DNA of 64,000 bases from NCBI RefSeq assembly GCF_024347135.1, contig NZ_AP024907.1, positions 425,001 to 489,000 of the forward strand, given 5' to 3'. Positions 10,479 to 18,264 of the stretch are shown here, piece by piece. A program made the translations under genes and the position numbers. Position 1 is the first letter of the stretch. Each line of letters starts with the position of its first letter. Source of the DNA: Vibrio spartinae (GTDB lineage: Bacteria > Pseudomonadota > Gammaproteobacteria > Enterobacterales > Vibrionaceae). Under the pieces are notes generated by a model. The model saw only the letters and a list, made by a program, of their open reading frames with translations. It ran no database searches and was not told the origin of the DNA.

Positions 10479-11372
10479 TCAGACGGTATGGTGAATGCTG
10501 CCGGTTGCATCGGTATGGATCATGAATTTTTGCCCTAACAGGGCAATCATTTGATCATAGTATTGTTGGTTGAGCTTATTACCCAGTAGTTTACACAACT
10601 CATTACCGGTAGGACTAAAACGATAATAGAGCAAATGTACCCCCTTGCTCATCGTCTGCAGAGACAGGTTCTTTCCCTGATAATGAAAGGGGAGTGCTGA
10701 TTCTTGTTCGATTTCACCTGAGGCGAGCTCGGTTGCATGTAGTAAGCCGAGTTCGATCATCACCAGCAAACTCGAATAGGGCAGTTGGAAACTACCCAGA
10801 CTCAGCGTAATCGTGGTATCACGCTTACCAAAGGTAAAAATCCCATTGTGTGCCCGTATCCCAACGAATAGTTTACGACTGCCATCTTGTCCGAAACTAC
10901 AAGCCAGTGCGGCTGATTTCTGGAGGATCTGAGCCTCTTTAGGCGTCATATCCTTCAACACCTGCAAAGCTTTCATGGATGTCGAGCCCGGATTGGTGAC
11001 TTCCCGTTTGAGCACTTGCGCCCACAGTCGCTGCATTGAAGAGTTATGGATATCCTGAGCCATATCGAAAAAGCGGTAGAGCCAGTCTTGATCGGGATCG
11101 CCAGCGGTTTCATTTTTACAGGATTTATGGGCAAGTTTGACAATACTCTCGAGGTTTTTTTGCCGCTGCTCTTTGCGTTTACGCTCCCGCTTTAAGGCTC
11201 TATCCAGTGGCGAAATGTCGGTCTTTTCTTCACTGATCAGCGCATCGAGACCATGATCTTTGGCAATGTTTTGGATTCGGTGACCACTATCTTTGATGTA
11301 GCGTCCTCTTGAATGAGACTTTGTTGTCTCATCATCCTGATGTTCAATGACCGTGGGTGTGCGTTGTTCCAT
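10479..11372 (-). CDS. Conserved hypothetical protein, TIGR03899-like
   Basis: From the ATG at 11372 (MEQRTPTVIEHQDDE) the protein is 297 residues; a longer frame begins at 11456 but its extra N-terminus looks random. It is soluble, with a highly charged N-terminal third containing a basic coiled-coil-like stretch (LKRERKRKEQRQKNLE). A central DWLYRFFDMAQDIHNSSMQRLWAQ motif is followed by GSTSMKALQVLKDMTPKEA and a C-terminal part ending in a hydrophobic beta-rich segment. From memory this matches the TIGR03899 family of Vibrio and Shewanella relatives, whose function is unknown. The DWxxRFFDxAxD and K-A-L-x-x-L layout also recalls DUF2806-type proteins. Confidence 0.7.
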   Translation of the reverse strand: MEQRTPTVIEHQDDETTKSHSRGRYIKDSGHRIQNIAKDHGLDALISEEKTDISPLDRALKRERKRKEQRQKNLESIVKLAHKSCKNETAGDPDQDWLYRFFDMAQDIHNSSMQRLWAQVLKREVTNPGSTSMKALQVLKDMTPKEAQILQKSAALACSFGQDGSRKLFVGIRAHNGIFTFGKRDTTITLSLGSFQLPYSSLLVMIELGLLHATELASGEIEQESALPFHYQGKNLSLQTMSKGVHLLYYRFSPTGNELCKLLGNKLNQQYYDQMIALLGQKFMIHTDATGSIHHTV

Positions 11373-11519
11373 GAATAATTTGATACCGACTGACAATTGA
11401 GAGCAATAGTAACAATTTAACGCGGAATGCGAGAGACATCTAGCCGAATTGATCAAATTTCGCTACTCAAAATGATAATATTTTGTTAAAATTGTTACTA
11501 CTTATAATTTTGAATATTG

Positions 11520-11612
11520 ATGATTCTAGTGAAAAAGGCTCTGTCTATCACCGTAGTATTTATTCTTTACTTTGCTTTACTCGGCTATCTCTCAAGCTTC
11601 CTTGTCGTATAA
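11520..11612 (+). CDS. Candidate 30-residue hydrophobic small protein
   Basis: A short frame starts ATG ATT CTA GTG AAA AAG and reads MILVKKALSITVVFILYFAL, then GYLSSFLVV and a stop. It is one membrane helix with two lysines just before it, the usual layout of a bitopic small protein. It is divergent from the TIGR03899-like gene and convergent with the DUF3299 gene. No good Shine-Dalgarno sequence precedes either the ATG or the internal GTG (11529). This is a candidate only. Confidence 0.25.
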   Translation: MILVKKALSITVVFILYFALLGYLSSFLVV

Positions 11613-11617
11613 CGTCC

Positions 11618-12118
11618 TTACTGATCATCGTAAGGCTCAATACGACTCCCCTCGATCATATATCCGGCATCAGCTACGTCACTGCTGACAGGCTCCGCTT
11701 TGAGTTTACCTACGACATAAATGACATCCCACAACTCCTGAACGGGGGCACCTTGAGGGAACTTAACATAAATAATTTGGTTGGGTGGCGGCGGTGGCAC
11801 ATGGATACATGCTCCGAAATAAGGCACCAGTAAGAACTCAGTGATCGTCTGATCGTCTCCTTCCAAGGGGATGACAAACCCAGGAATTTTGACATACTTC
11901 CCGTCGAGTTCTGGTCTGACAGCACCGATATGGCTCTGCTTGGCCGGTGCATTACCGTTATGATTCACGGTCGGCATTCCTTGTTGATCAAACAGTTGAC
12001 GTTCTTGCTTTGGGATCAGATCCATCCAATCAAGCGTCTGCGGTTTTTGCGCCCCCCAGACTGAAACGGAGCATAGGGTCATGCACAGGAGCATGACCGA
12101 TGAAAAAGTGTTTCTCAT
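11618..12118 (-). CDS. DUF3299 periplasmic protein of the zinc-uptake cluster
   Basis: This 166-residue exported protein has a signal peptide (MRNTFSSVMLLCMTLCSVSVWGAQ). The mature part has the DUF3299 pattern: LDWMDLIPKQE, then VRPELDGKYVKIPGFVIPLE, FLLVPYFGACIHVPPPPPNQ and a GSRIEPYDD end. The Cys-x-His plus polyproline segment is conserved in the family and could bind metal. DUF3299 genes recur beside ABC ATPase/permease pairs and DUF2796 genes in Zur-regulated clusters of Vibrio and Pseudomonas (established knowledge, from memory). Here it is the last gene, eight bases after the permease. The exact role is unknown. Confidence 0.85.
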   Translation of the reverse strand: MRNTFSSVMLLCMTLCSVSVWGAQKPQTLDWMDLIPKQERQLFDQQGMPTVNHNGNAPAKQSHIGAVRPELDGKYVKIPGFVIPLEGDDQTITEFLLVPYFGACIHVPPPPPNQIIYVKFPQGAPVQELWDVIYVVGKLKAEPVSSDVADAGYMIEGSRIEPYDDQ

Positions 12119-12126
12119 TCAATATC

Positions 12127-13386
12127 CTATATTCTTATTGTCATACCATCACTGAGTGATTGTCGGTAGGCTCGTAATGCGGGGACAACCCCAATCAGAA
12201 TCCCGGCGAGTTGTACGTAACCTAGCAATTGCCATTCATGATAACTCAAACGGTTAAGTGTGATCATGATACCGTATTGTGCATGAATCAATGGTGCCAC
12301 TATCGACATTAAGCCATATAAACCCGCCACGCCAACGAGAATGCCGGCAAAGGTTAATGTACTGGCTTCACTGATCAATAAAGCAAAGACATGCTTGGGC
12401 TGTGCACCCATGGCCCGGAGAATCGCCATCTCACGTCGCCTTTCTTGCAAGCTGGTTAACAGACTGCTGAGCATTCCCATCAGGCCGGCAATGACCACAA
12501 AGATCGATACGGCCATTAACGCTTGTTCTGCTACCGACATCATGCCCCATAATTCCTGTAAGGCAACCCCCGGGAGAATTGCACTCAAAGGTTCTTTACG
12601 ATATTCATTGATTTCTCGTTGTAATGCAAATGTTTGAATACGGGATTTCAAGCCCAGATACATCGCTGTAATTTGAGTGGGTTGAAAATGTCGTTTTTCC
12701 AGAACGGTGGCATCCGGTGTTTTGCCAATATGAGCCCCTGACTCCCAACCGACATGAATCGCTTCAATGGCTCCCAGAGACACATGAACCGTTCGATCAA
12801 CCGGTGTTCCTGTCGGGGCCAGGATGCCGGTGACGGTAAAGGGAAGGTGATCATGGCGGCTGAATCCGACATCACTAATCCCATGAGCAATGATAATTTT
12901 GCTGCCGATATGATAGTTGAGTTTTTTGGCGACATCGGCTCCGATGACGGTGTCGAACAGTCCGTGGAACGGCTGACCAGCCTGAAAACTCAGATGCTGT
13001 TTATGCCCGTATTGATAGAATTTAAAATAATCCAGATTCGTCCCCATGACCCGAAAGCCTTTATGGGAATCGCCCAGCGAAATCGGGACAGCCCACTTCA
13101 CCGCGCGATGATGGCTGAATTCCTGAAAACTTTTCCAGTCAATATTGTTCGTGGCATTGCCGATCCGAAAGACGGAATAAAGAAGCAAATTGACTTGACC
13201 GGAGCGTCCGCCGACGATCAGATCGGTACCGGAAATCGTATTGGCAAAACTGCTTTTTGCCTGCGTTCGGATCCGTTCTACGCCCATGAGCAGAATGACC
13301 GAAATGGCCACGGTTAAAATCGTTAAGAGTGCCGTTGTTTTACGATTGAGGACGCTTTTCCACGCCAGATTCATAATGATTTTCAT
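12127..13386 (-). CDS. FtsX/MacB-type ABC transporter permease of the zinc-uptake cluster
   Basis: This 419-residue permease has one helix near the N-terminus (TALLTILTVAISVILLMGV), a large periplasmic domain (about residues 45-285) and three helices in the C-terminal FtsX domain (ALMAVSIFVVIAGLMGMLSS; TLTFAGILVGVAGLYGLM; YVQLAGILIGVVPALRAY). This is the mechanotransmission type of ABC permease, not a classic importer. It is encoded two bases after the ATPase, so the two must form one complex. In the V. cholerae ZrgABCDE system a similar permease supports zinc acquisition; I rely on memory for that. Confidence 0.88.
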   Translation of the reverse strand: MKIIMNLAWKSVLNRKTTALLTILTVAISVILLMGVERIRTQAKSSFANTISGTDLIVGGRSGQVNLLLYSVFRIGNATNNIDWKSFQEFSHHRAVKWAVPISLGDSHKGFRVMGTNLDYFKFYQYGHKQHLSFQAGQPFHGLFDTVIGADVAKKLNYHIGSKIIIAHGISDVGFSRHDHLPFTVTGILAPTGTPVDRTVHVSLGAIEAIHVGWESGAHIGKTPDATVLEKRHFQPTQITAMYLGLKSRIQTFALQREINEYRKEPLSAILPGVALQELWGMMSVAEQALMAVSIFVVIAGLMGMLSSLLTSLQERRREMAILRAMGAQPKHVFALLISEASTLTFAGILVGVAGLYGLMSIVAPLIHAQYGIMITLNRLSYHEWQLLGYVQLAGILIGVVPALRAYRQSLSDGMTIRI

Positions 13387-13388
13387 GT

Positions 13389-14099
13389 TTAGTTTCCTAC
13401 CCGATTCAATTGCGGCAGACTGAGACTGCGGTTAAACATGGACTCCAGTGTGGGATCGTGGCTGACAAAGACCAAGGTTGCATTGACCTGATCGGCCTCT
13501 TCCATCAGGAGTTGAATAAAGGCACTGCGGTTATCGTAATCCAGTGCTGAAGTCGGTTCGTCAGCAATGATTAGCTTCGGTGAACCAATCAACGCCCGTG
13601 CTGCAGCAACACGTTGTTGTTGTCCGATACTGAGTTCAACCACCGGCTGATTGAGCAATTGTTCCGACATTTTTAATCCAGTCAGCAATTGATGGGCTTT
13701 GTCTTGCAAAGTACCGGCGATGTGCTCACGACGCCGTGCTGAAAAGTGACAGGGAAGCACAACATTGTCGATAACCGATAAATACGGTAGTAGGTTAAAT
13801 TGTTGAAATATATAACCAATATGATCTGCACGAAAGCGGTCGCGTTGCCTGGATGGTAAATCAGATAACTCATGACCTAAGACGGAGAGTGAACCAGACT
13901 GACAGGTATTGATCCCTGTCAGGAGAGCAAGCAGCGTCGATTTGCCGCAGCCACTTGGTCCCTTGATGAATAGATGCTCACCAGCACTGACGGTCAGATG
14001 CTCAATGTCAATCGTGAGTGGCGCATCCGCAGCCCACCGAAATTGCACATTGCGGAGCTCGATGACATATTCTGATCCAGATGGTTGTGAATCCTTCAT
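13389..14099 (-). CDS. ABC transporter ATP-binding protein of the zinc-uptake cluster (LolD/MacB type)
   Basis: This 236-residue ATPase (from ATG 14099, MKDSQPSGSEYV; an ATG at 14129 would add ten residues) has Walker A FIKGPSGCGKSTLLALL, Q-loop YIFQQFNLLPYLSV, signature ELSIGQQQRVAAARAL, Walker B LIIADEPTSALD and the switch His in VFVSHD. The signature LSIGQ departs slightly from the usual LSGGQ. It pairs with the FtsX-type permease directly downstream and energises the zinc-uptake system encoded by the cluster. Confidence 0.9.
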   Translation of the reverse strand: MKDSQPSGSEYVIELRNVQFRWAADAPLTIDIEHLTVSAGEHLFIKGPSGCGKSTLLALLTGINTCQSGSLSVLGHELSDLPSRQRDRFRADHIGYIFQQFNLLPYLSVIDNVVLPCHFSARRREHIAGTLQDKAHQLLTGLKMSEQLLNQPVVELSIGQQQRVAAARALIGSPKLIIADEPTSALDYDNRSAFIQLLMEEADQVNATLVFVSHDPTLESMFNRSLSLPQLNRVGN

Positions 14100-14161
14100 T
14101 ACTCGAAATCCTCTGAGAAGGCAGGACATGTGAATGCCCTGCCGATGCGTGAAGTTTGATG

Positions 14162-14824
14162 CTACAAAGAGACCTCAGTCTGGTCTGGGTTCAGCTTAAT
14201 GGCCGTTTGCTGACGATCCGTAAAGACATTGGTATGAATTTCATGTGAGCGTGGGAAATGGCTAAACCACTGGGTAGAGAGATGATCCAACTTTCCGCTA
14301 TCCCGGCAGGTATATGTGTATTGAATTGAGAAGGCGGTATGTGTGCCATGCTCATGCTCATCACCGTCATGATGATGTTCTTCATGATGGTCTGCATCTT
14401 CATCGTGATCATGATGATGTCCGCTTTCATGGGCGCCGGCATCATGGTCATGATGTTCATGTTCATGTTCATGTTCATGTTCATGTTCGTGATCATGATG
14501 GTGAGCCGTTTGACGGACATTGCTATGTTCCAGTGTACAGCCAGCCGCTGAGTTGATGGTGATGAGGTCATCGGCTTGTTCCAGCAGTGCCATCGCTTGA
14601 TCGAGCGCTTGATGCTCCTGATCCGTTTGTGGCGGATGCTCAAAACCGACGACATCCATTCCCGGTGCCGTGATTTCAACTAATAATGCATCAGCATCCT
14701 GAGCAATATTCATTTCGACAACGCCGTGAACATGTGCTTCGTGCTGACGAAAACCTTCTTCAGCTTGTGCGGATACTGCTGTTATGAGCCCTGCAAGTAG
14801 TGCAAGGTTATGTATTTTTAACAT
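14162..14824 (-). CDS. DUF2796 His-rich periplasmic zinc-binding protein
   Basis: This 220-residue exported protein starts at ATG 14824 (MLKIHNLALLAGLITA), with signal cleavage near SAQAEEG. The mature N-terminus RQHEAHVHGVVEMNIAQD is the DUF2796 hallmark. In the middle lies an extraordinary His/Glu/Asp stretch (HHHDHEHEHEHEHEHEHHDHD and a second HHHDHDEDADHHEEHHHDGD), a low-affinity metal-binding arm like those in ZnuA and ZrgA-type proteins. It should capture zinc in the periplasm and pass it to the transporter. It lies 32 bases upstream of the ATPase gene. In DNA, the His-Glu run is a perfect hexamer tandem repeat (14453-14488). Confidence 0.9.
   Translation of the reverse strand: MLKIHNLALLAGLITAVSAQAEEGFRQHEAHVHGVVEMNIAQDADALLVEITAPGMDVVGFEHPPQTDQEHQALDQAMALLEQADDLITINSAAGCTLEHSNVRQTAHHHDHEHEHEHEHEHEHHDHDAGAHESGHHHDHDEDADHHEEHHHDGDEHEHGTHTAFSIQYTYTCRDSGKLDHLSTQWFSHFPRSHEIHTNVFTDRQQTAIKLNPDQTEVSL
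14453..14488. repeat. Six perfect copies of ATGTTC, encoding the His-Glu run
   Basis: The + strand reads six uninterrupted ATGTTC units, which on the minus strand encode alternating His and Glu in the DUF2796 protein. A unit of six keeps the frame, so gain or loss of copies would only lengthen or shorten the metal-binding arm. Confidence 0.9.
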
Positions 14825-14941
14825 GAAAAAAACTCCGTCGTTGAGATGATTTAAATACAATTCATGATAAAACCTCGGTCTGGGGCGGTGTCCGATTGAA
14901 TGCAGTGATCACTTTATTTTTGATCGTGGCCGATTTGAGAG

Positions 14942-14970
14942 CCGTTCCGTCTATCGTGAAAGCGGAACGG
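14942..14970. repeat. Perfect 8-bp inverted repeat between two zinc-cluster genes
   Basis: CCGTTCCG (14942-14949) and CGGAACGG (14963-14970) form a hairpin with a 13-base loop in the 234-base gap between the DUF2607-like gene and the DUF2796 gene. No clean T-run follows on the minus strand, so it could be a weak attenuator, an mRNA processing site or a protein-binding site. No other clear element is seen in this gap. Confidence 0.5.
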
Positions 14971-15058
14971 GTCTAAAAATCATGAGCCGTCTGCAAATCG
15001 TGACACAGCAAAACCTGCCTGATATATCACACAGGGTGAGGATGTCCCGAATTGAGGT

Positions 15059-15373
15059 TTACTGAACGACTAGCGGAGGTGAGCGCGCAAAATAAGCTAA
15101 AAACGGCAGGCTTATTCTGATGATTTCAGACGTCGGCTCGCTATATCCGTGAGACGCGATAACCGGCAGAATCAGCGCAGAAGATTGAATGGCATGGTGA
15201 ATCCCGGCAAATAGCTGACAGTCATGGTGCTGATGATGCACGGCCAATGTGTCAGCTTGATGAATAATGTAAGCCGCGCTGAGCCAAAGCATCAAAAAGA
15301 TGGCCGCAAGGGCAACCATCTTTCTGGGGAGACGAGTCATTGGGGGACGAATCGTTTTACTGGCAGCCAACAT
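15059..15373 (-). CDS. Small His-rich membrane protein, DUF2607-like, first gene of the zinc cluster
   Basis: This 104-residue protein has a basic N-terminus and one hydrophobic helix (MVALAAIFLMLWLSAAYIIH). A His/Cys segment, HHQHHDCQLFAGIHHAIQSS, follows just after it, then a second hydrophobic stretch near the C-terminus. It matches, from memory, the DUF2607 family found in Vibrio. The His-rich segment next to the membrane suggests zinc binding. Its start (15373) lies 17 bases after a perfect Zur operator, so it should be the first gene derepressed under zinc starvation. Internal ATGs at 15340 and 15319 are possible alternative starts. Confidence 0.75.
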   Translation of the reverse strand: MLAASKTIRPPMTRLPRKMVALAAIFLMLWLSAAYIIHQADTLAVHHQHHDCQLFAGIHHAIQSSALILPVIASHGYSEPTSEIIRISLPFLAYFARSPPLVVQ

Positions 15374-15390
15374 GGGACATCCGCAATGAA

Positions 15391-15421
15391 TGGGAAAATG
15401 TTATAATATAACATTTTCCCA
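15391..15421 (-). promoter_or_regulatory. Zur operator: 31-bp perfect palindrome
   Basis: Two perfect 15-base arms (tgggaaaatgttata and its reverse complement) flank one central base. The core GAAAATGTTATA-A-TATAACATTTTC matches the known enterobacterial Zur box (GAAATGTTATANTATAACATTTC) at almost every position. It contains TATAAT-like sequence, so bound Zur would cover the promoter. It sits immediately before the DUF2607-like gene and implies zinc repression of the whole minus-strand cluster. Confidence 0.9.
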
Positions 15422-15459
15422 CGGGTGCAAGTCTTATTCGTATCGCGGTCAGCAATCGC

Positions 15460-16089
15460 TCACAGTGGCATGAAGCAAACGCCTGTCCCTGCGAGTCCGC
15501 AATAACCTTCCGGATTTTTTGCCAGATATTGCTGGTGGTCACTTTCCGCAAAGTAATAAGGCCCGGCAGAGAGGATCTCCGTGGTGATTTGCCCTTTGCC
15601 CTCACTATTCAATGATTTTTGGTAGGTTTGTCGCGAATGTTCGGCGATCAAGCGCTGTTTATCATGATAAACATAGATGACTGAACGGTACTGTGTGCCG
15701 AGATCATTGCCCTGACGCATGCCTTGCGTTGGGGTGTGATTTTCCCAAAAGTAACCCAACAGTGTTTCCAGCGAAATTTGTTGCGGTTGATAAATCACCC
15801 GCACGACTTCGGCATGGCCGGTTTGACCGGTACATACTTCTTCATAGATTGGATTCGGTGTATATCCGCCCGAGTAACCGACCGACGTCGAAATGACACC
15901 GGGAAGTTGCCAGAACAGTCTTTCCGCACCCCAGAAACAGCCCATTCCGAGCAATATTTTTTGTTGACCTTTTTCTGGCTCAGCCGTAAGACGGGAGTGA
16001 TTCACGAAATGACTGTCTTCTATTTCAAGGGGGGTGAAACGGCCTTTCAGAGCGGTTGCTTCTGTAACCATCTGTTGTTTGTCTGACAT
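15460..16089 (-). CDS. msrA: Peptide methionine (S)-S-oxide reductase
   Basis: MsrA reduces methionine-S-sulfoxide in oxidised proteins. The 209-residue protein has the catalytic [13 protein letters not shown] motif with the reactive Cys, then [44 protein letters not shown] and the AEDYHQQYL-like [16 protein letters not shown]-terminal Cys (GTGVCFMPL) can serve as resolving residue. An extra 40-residue N-terminal part is as in the E. coli enzyme. It lies upstream of the Zur operator and is probably transcribed separately. Confidence 0.96.
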   Translation of the reverse strand: MSDKQQMVTEATALKGRFTPLEIEDSHFVNHSRLTAEPEKGQQKILLGMGCFWGAERLFWQLPGVISTSVGYSGGYTPNPIYEEVCTGQTGHAEVVRVIYQPQQISLETLLGYFWENHTPTQGMRQGNDLGTQYRSVIYVYHDKQRLIAEHSRQTYQKSLNSEGKGQITTEILSAGPYYFAESDHQQYLAKNPEGYCGLAGTGVCFMPL

Positions 16090-16545
16090 GAGTTTACCTT
16101 TCTCTTCTTCAGGTGAAATATGAATGCTGAACCTTGAGAGCTCCGAGTGTATAAATGTAGTGCATTTTGGGTAAGGCGCGAATCCGGTTATTGTTTTCTT
16201 ACGGTTAAAATTGAGCAGAACATGATGCTGTTGTACTCAATTGAGTGGAAACTGTTAACTGTCATTCCAAATGACAAGAGATAGCGCCCCCATTTCTGCG
16301 GGGGAAAATTCTAGCGGATATCTCCGTATTTTAAGGTGATTGATTCCGCATATCTACTGGATAACGGTGAACAGTCTGCATTGTCGAAGTATTGAATTGC
16401 AACAAACGATGTCTGAAATGATCAGTGAATGAAAACACGAAGTGAGTGAAACGACAAAATTTACGCAGCGCATACAGACGAATGACTTATCTACGGTTAA
16501 GATATTGTTTTGACGCTTTATCCGGTGACGTTACATAACGGTTGT
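16090..16545. other. 456-base intergenic region between msrA and tamA
   Basis: No convincing gene is seen. The region holds the divergent promoters of msrA and tamA. A short palindrome ACTCAATTGAGT lies at 16237-16248, and a hairpin made of CCCCC and GGGGG (about 16286-16308) is followed by A/T-rich sequence. The second half is AT-rich without obvious repeats. An undetected small RNA is possible but not supported by more than the hairpin. Confidence 0.4.
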
Positions 16546-18264
16546 ATGAGACAATATTTTTCATTTTTTGGGTTACTGTTTGGGCTGTGTTTCTCAGCTG
16601 TATCTGCGGAACGTCAGATATCCCTTTCCATCGATGGGCTGGACGGCGATTTGTATGACAATGTCGAGGCCTATCTATCGTCTATTTCTCCCAATGACTA
16701 TGCCCCGAGTTTACGGTTTCAGGCCCGTCTCGAAGACGATGTATCACAGGCGTTACAGGCGCTTGGCTACTACCATCCGGTGATTCGTTTTGCATTCAAT
16801 CAGGAAGATGCCGAAATCACGATTCATGTCGATCCCGGTCCGCCGACACGAATCGATGCTGTCGATATTCAGCTTTTGGGAGATGCCCAGCAAGATGAGT
16901 ATTTTCAGCGTGTCGTACAAGCCAGTCCGCTGAAAAAAGGTGAGATTCTCAATCACGCTGATTATGAACAGCTGAAATCCCGGCTCCAAAGTCTGGCGCT
17001 AGAGCGCGGCTACTTTAACGCGAAGTTTGCCAAAAATCGTTTAGAAATTTTGCAAGCTGACAATCTGGCCCGGGTGGTATTGCATTTTGATAGTGGGCAC
17101 CGCTATCGTTTCGGCAGGACCATTATGGTGGGGAGTCAGATTGAATCGGAGCGAGTCGCGTCGTTACAGACCTACCGACCCGGAGACCCATATCTGGTGT
17201 CTAAAGTCGGAGAGTTTAATCAGCGTCTCGCAAGTACCGATTGGTTTTCTTCGGTGTTGGTCGAACCGGATTTGAGTCAGTTGGATACACAGCAAGATTT
17301 ACCGATGCATGTGACCTTGACACCGGCCAGTCAAAATCAGATTGAAACGGGGGCCGGGTATTCAACAGACGTCGGGCCGACGGTGTTACTGAAGTGGAAT
17401 AAGCCTTGGATGAATAATAAGGGGCATAGTTTCAGTAGTCGTTTCTCATTATCAAATCCGGAACAGCTCGTGACAGCGAGTTATAAAATCCCCTTGGAAG
17501 ATGTGTTGAATCAGTATTATGAGCTTCAGTACGGTCTGAAACGGGTCGATAAGTTGGATACGAAAAGCATTGAATCGAACCTCTCGATTGAACGGCATTG
17601 GCGCTTGTCGAATGGTTGGCACCGGACGCTATTTACACGTTATCTGATTGAGAATTATGAATTGGGAACACTGGATGACGTTGGACAATTTGTTTTGCCG
17701 GGGATTACATTTTCTCGGACTCGGGTTCGTGGTAAGCGCTTGCTTACTTGGGGTGATAAAGAAACTCTGACGTTAGAATACGGGAATAAAAATTTGCACT
17801 CAGAAACCGATATTTTGAGAATTCGAGCGGGGACGTCGTGGATTCGGACTTATGAGGAACGCCACCGCGGATTATTCCGCTTGAGAGGCGGCGCCAATTT
17901 GGTCGATGATTTTAATCAGGTTTCGCCATCGCTGAGATTCTTTGCCGGGGGCGATAACAGTATTCGCGGTTATTCGTATGAATCGATCTCACCGAGAGAT
18001 GCAAAGGGAGCGCTGAGCGGTGCAAAATATCTTGCGACGGCATCGCTGGAGTATCAATACAATCTCTATGATAATTGGTGGGCGGCACTGTTTTACGATT
18101 ATGGGGATGCATTCAACTCGACACCGAACTGGAAAAGAGGCACTGGCGTTGGTGTGCGGTGGGTTTCCCCGATAGGGCCGGTTCGTCTTGATTTAGCCTG
18201 GGGGCTGGATTCAACCCCGGGCGATGAATTCCATATTCACTTCACACTGGGACCGGATTTATGA
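16546..18264 (+). CDS. tamA: Translocation and assembly module outer-membrane protein TamA
   Basis: This is a BamA-family (Omp85) outer-membrane barrel that works with TamB in assembling outer-membrane proteins and in lipid homeostasis. From the ATG at 16546 (MRQYFSFFGLLFGLCFSAVSA) it has a signal peptide and 572 residues, close to E. coli TamA; a TTG 36 bases upstream is less likely. Three POTRA-like repeats occupy roughly residues 20-260, and the barrel follows. The lid-lock motif of the family is seen as FAGGDNSIRGYSYES, and the protein ends in a beta-signal (FHIHFTLGPDL). It overlaps tamB by four bases. Confidence 0.95.
   Translation: MRQYFSFFGLLFGLCFSAVSAERQISLSIDGLDGDLYDNVEAYLSSISPNDYAPSLRFQARLEDDVSQALQALGYYHPVIRFAFNQEDAEITIHVDPGPPTRIDAVDIQLLGDAQQDEYFQRVVQASPLKKGEILNHADYEQLKSRLQSLALERGYFNAKFAKNRLEILQADNLARVVLHFDSGHRYRFGRTIMVGSQIESERVASLQTYRPGDPYLVSKVGEFNQRLASTDWFSSVLVEPDLSQLDTQQDLPMHVTLTPASQNQIETGAGYSTDVGPTVLLKWNKPWMNNKGHSFSSRFSLSNPEQLVTASYKIPLEDVLNQYYELQYGLKRVDKLDTKSIESNLSIERHWRLSNGWHRTLFTRYLIENYELGTLDDVGQFVLPGITFSRTRVRGKRLLTWGDKETLTLEYGNKNLHSETDILRIRAGTSWIRTYEERHRGLFRLRGGANLVDDFNQVSPSLRFFAGGDNSIRGYSYESISPRDAKGALSGAKYLATASLEYQYNLYDNWWAALFYDYGDAFNSTPNWKRGTGVGVRWVSPIGPVRLDLAWGLDSTPGDEFHIHFTLGPDL

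Noticed and set aside
14314..14556. His/Val-rich + strand frame opposite the DUF2796 gene
   Set aside because: It is the antisense reading of the same hexamer repeat, with no promoter or ribosome site.
14191..14679. Long alternative frame on the minus strand full of Met/Asn/Ile repeats
   Set aside because: It is the out-of-frame reading of the His-rich DUF2796 tract. The repeat keeps other frames open.
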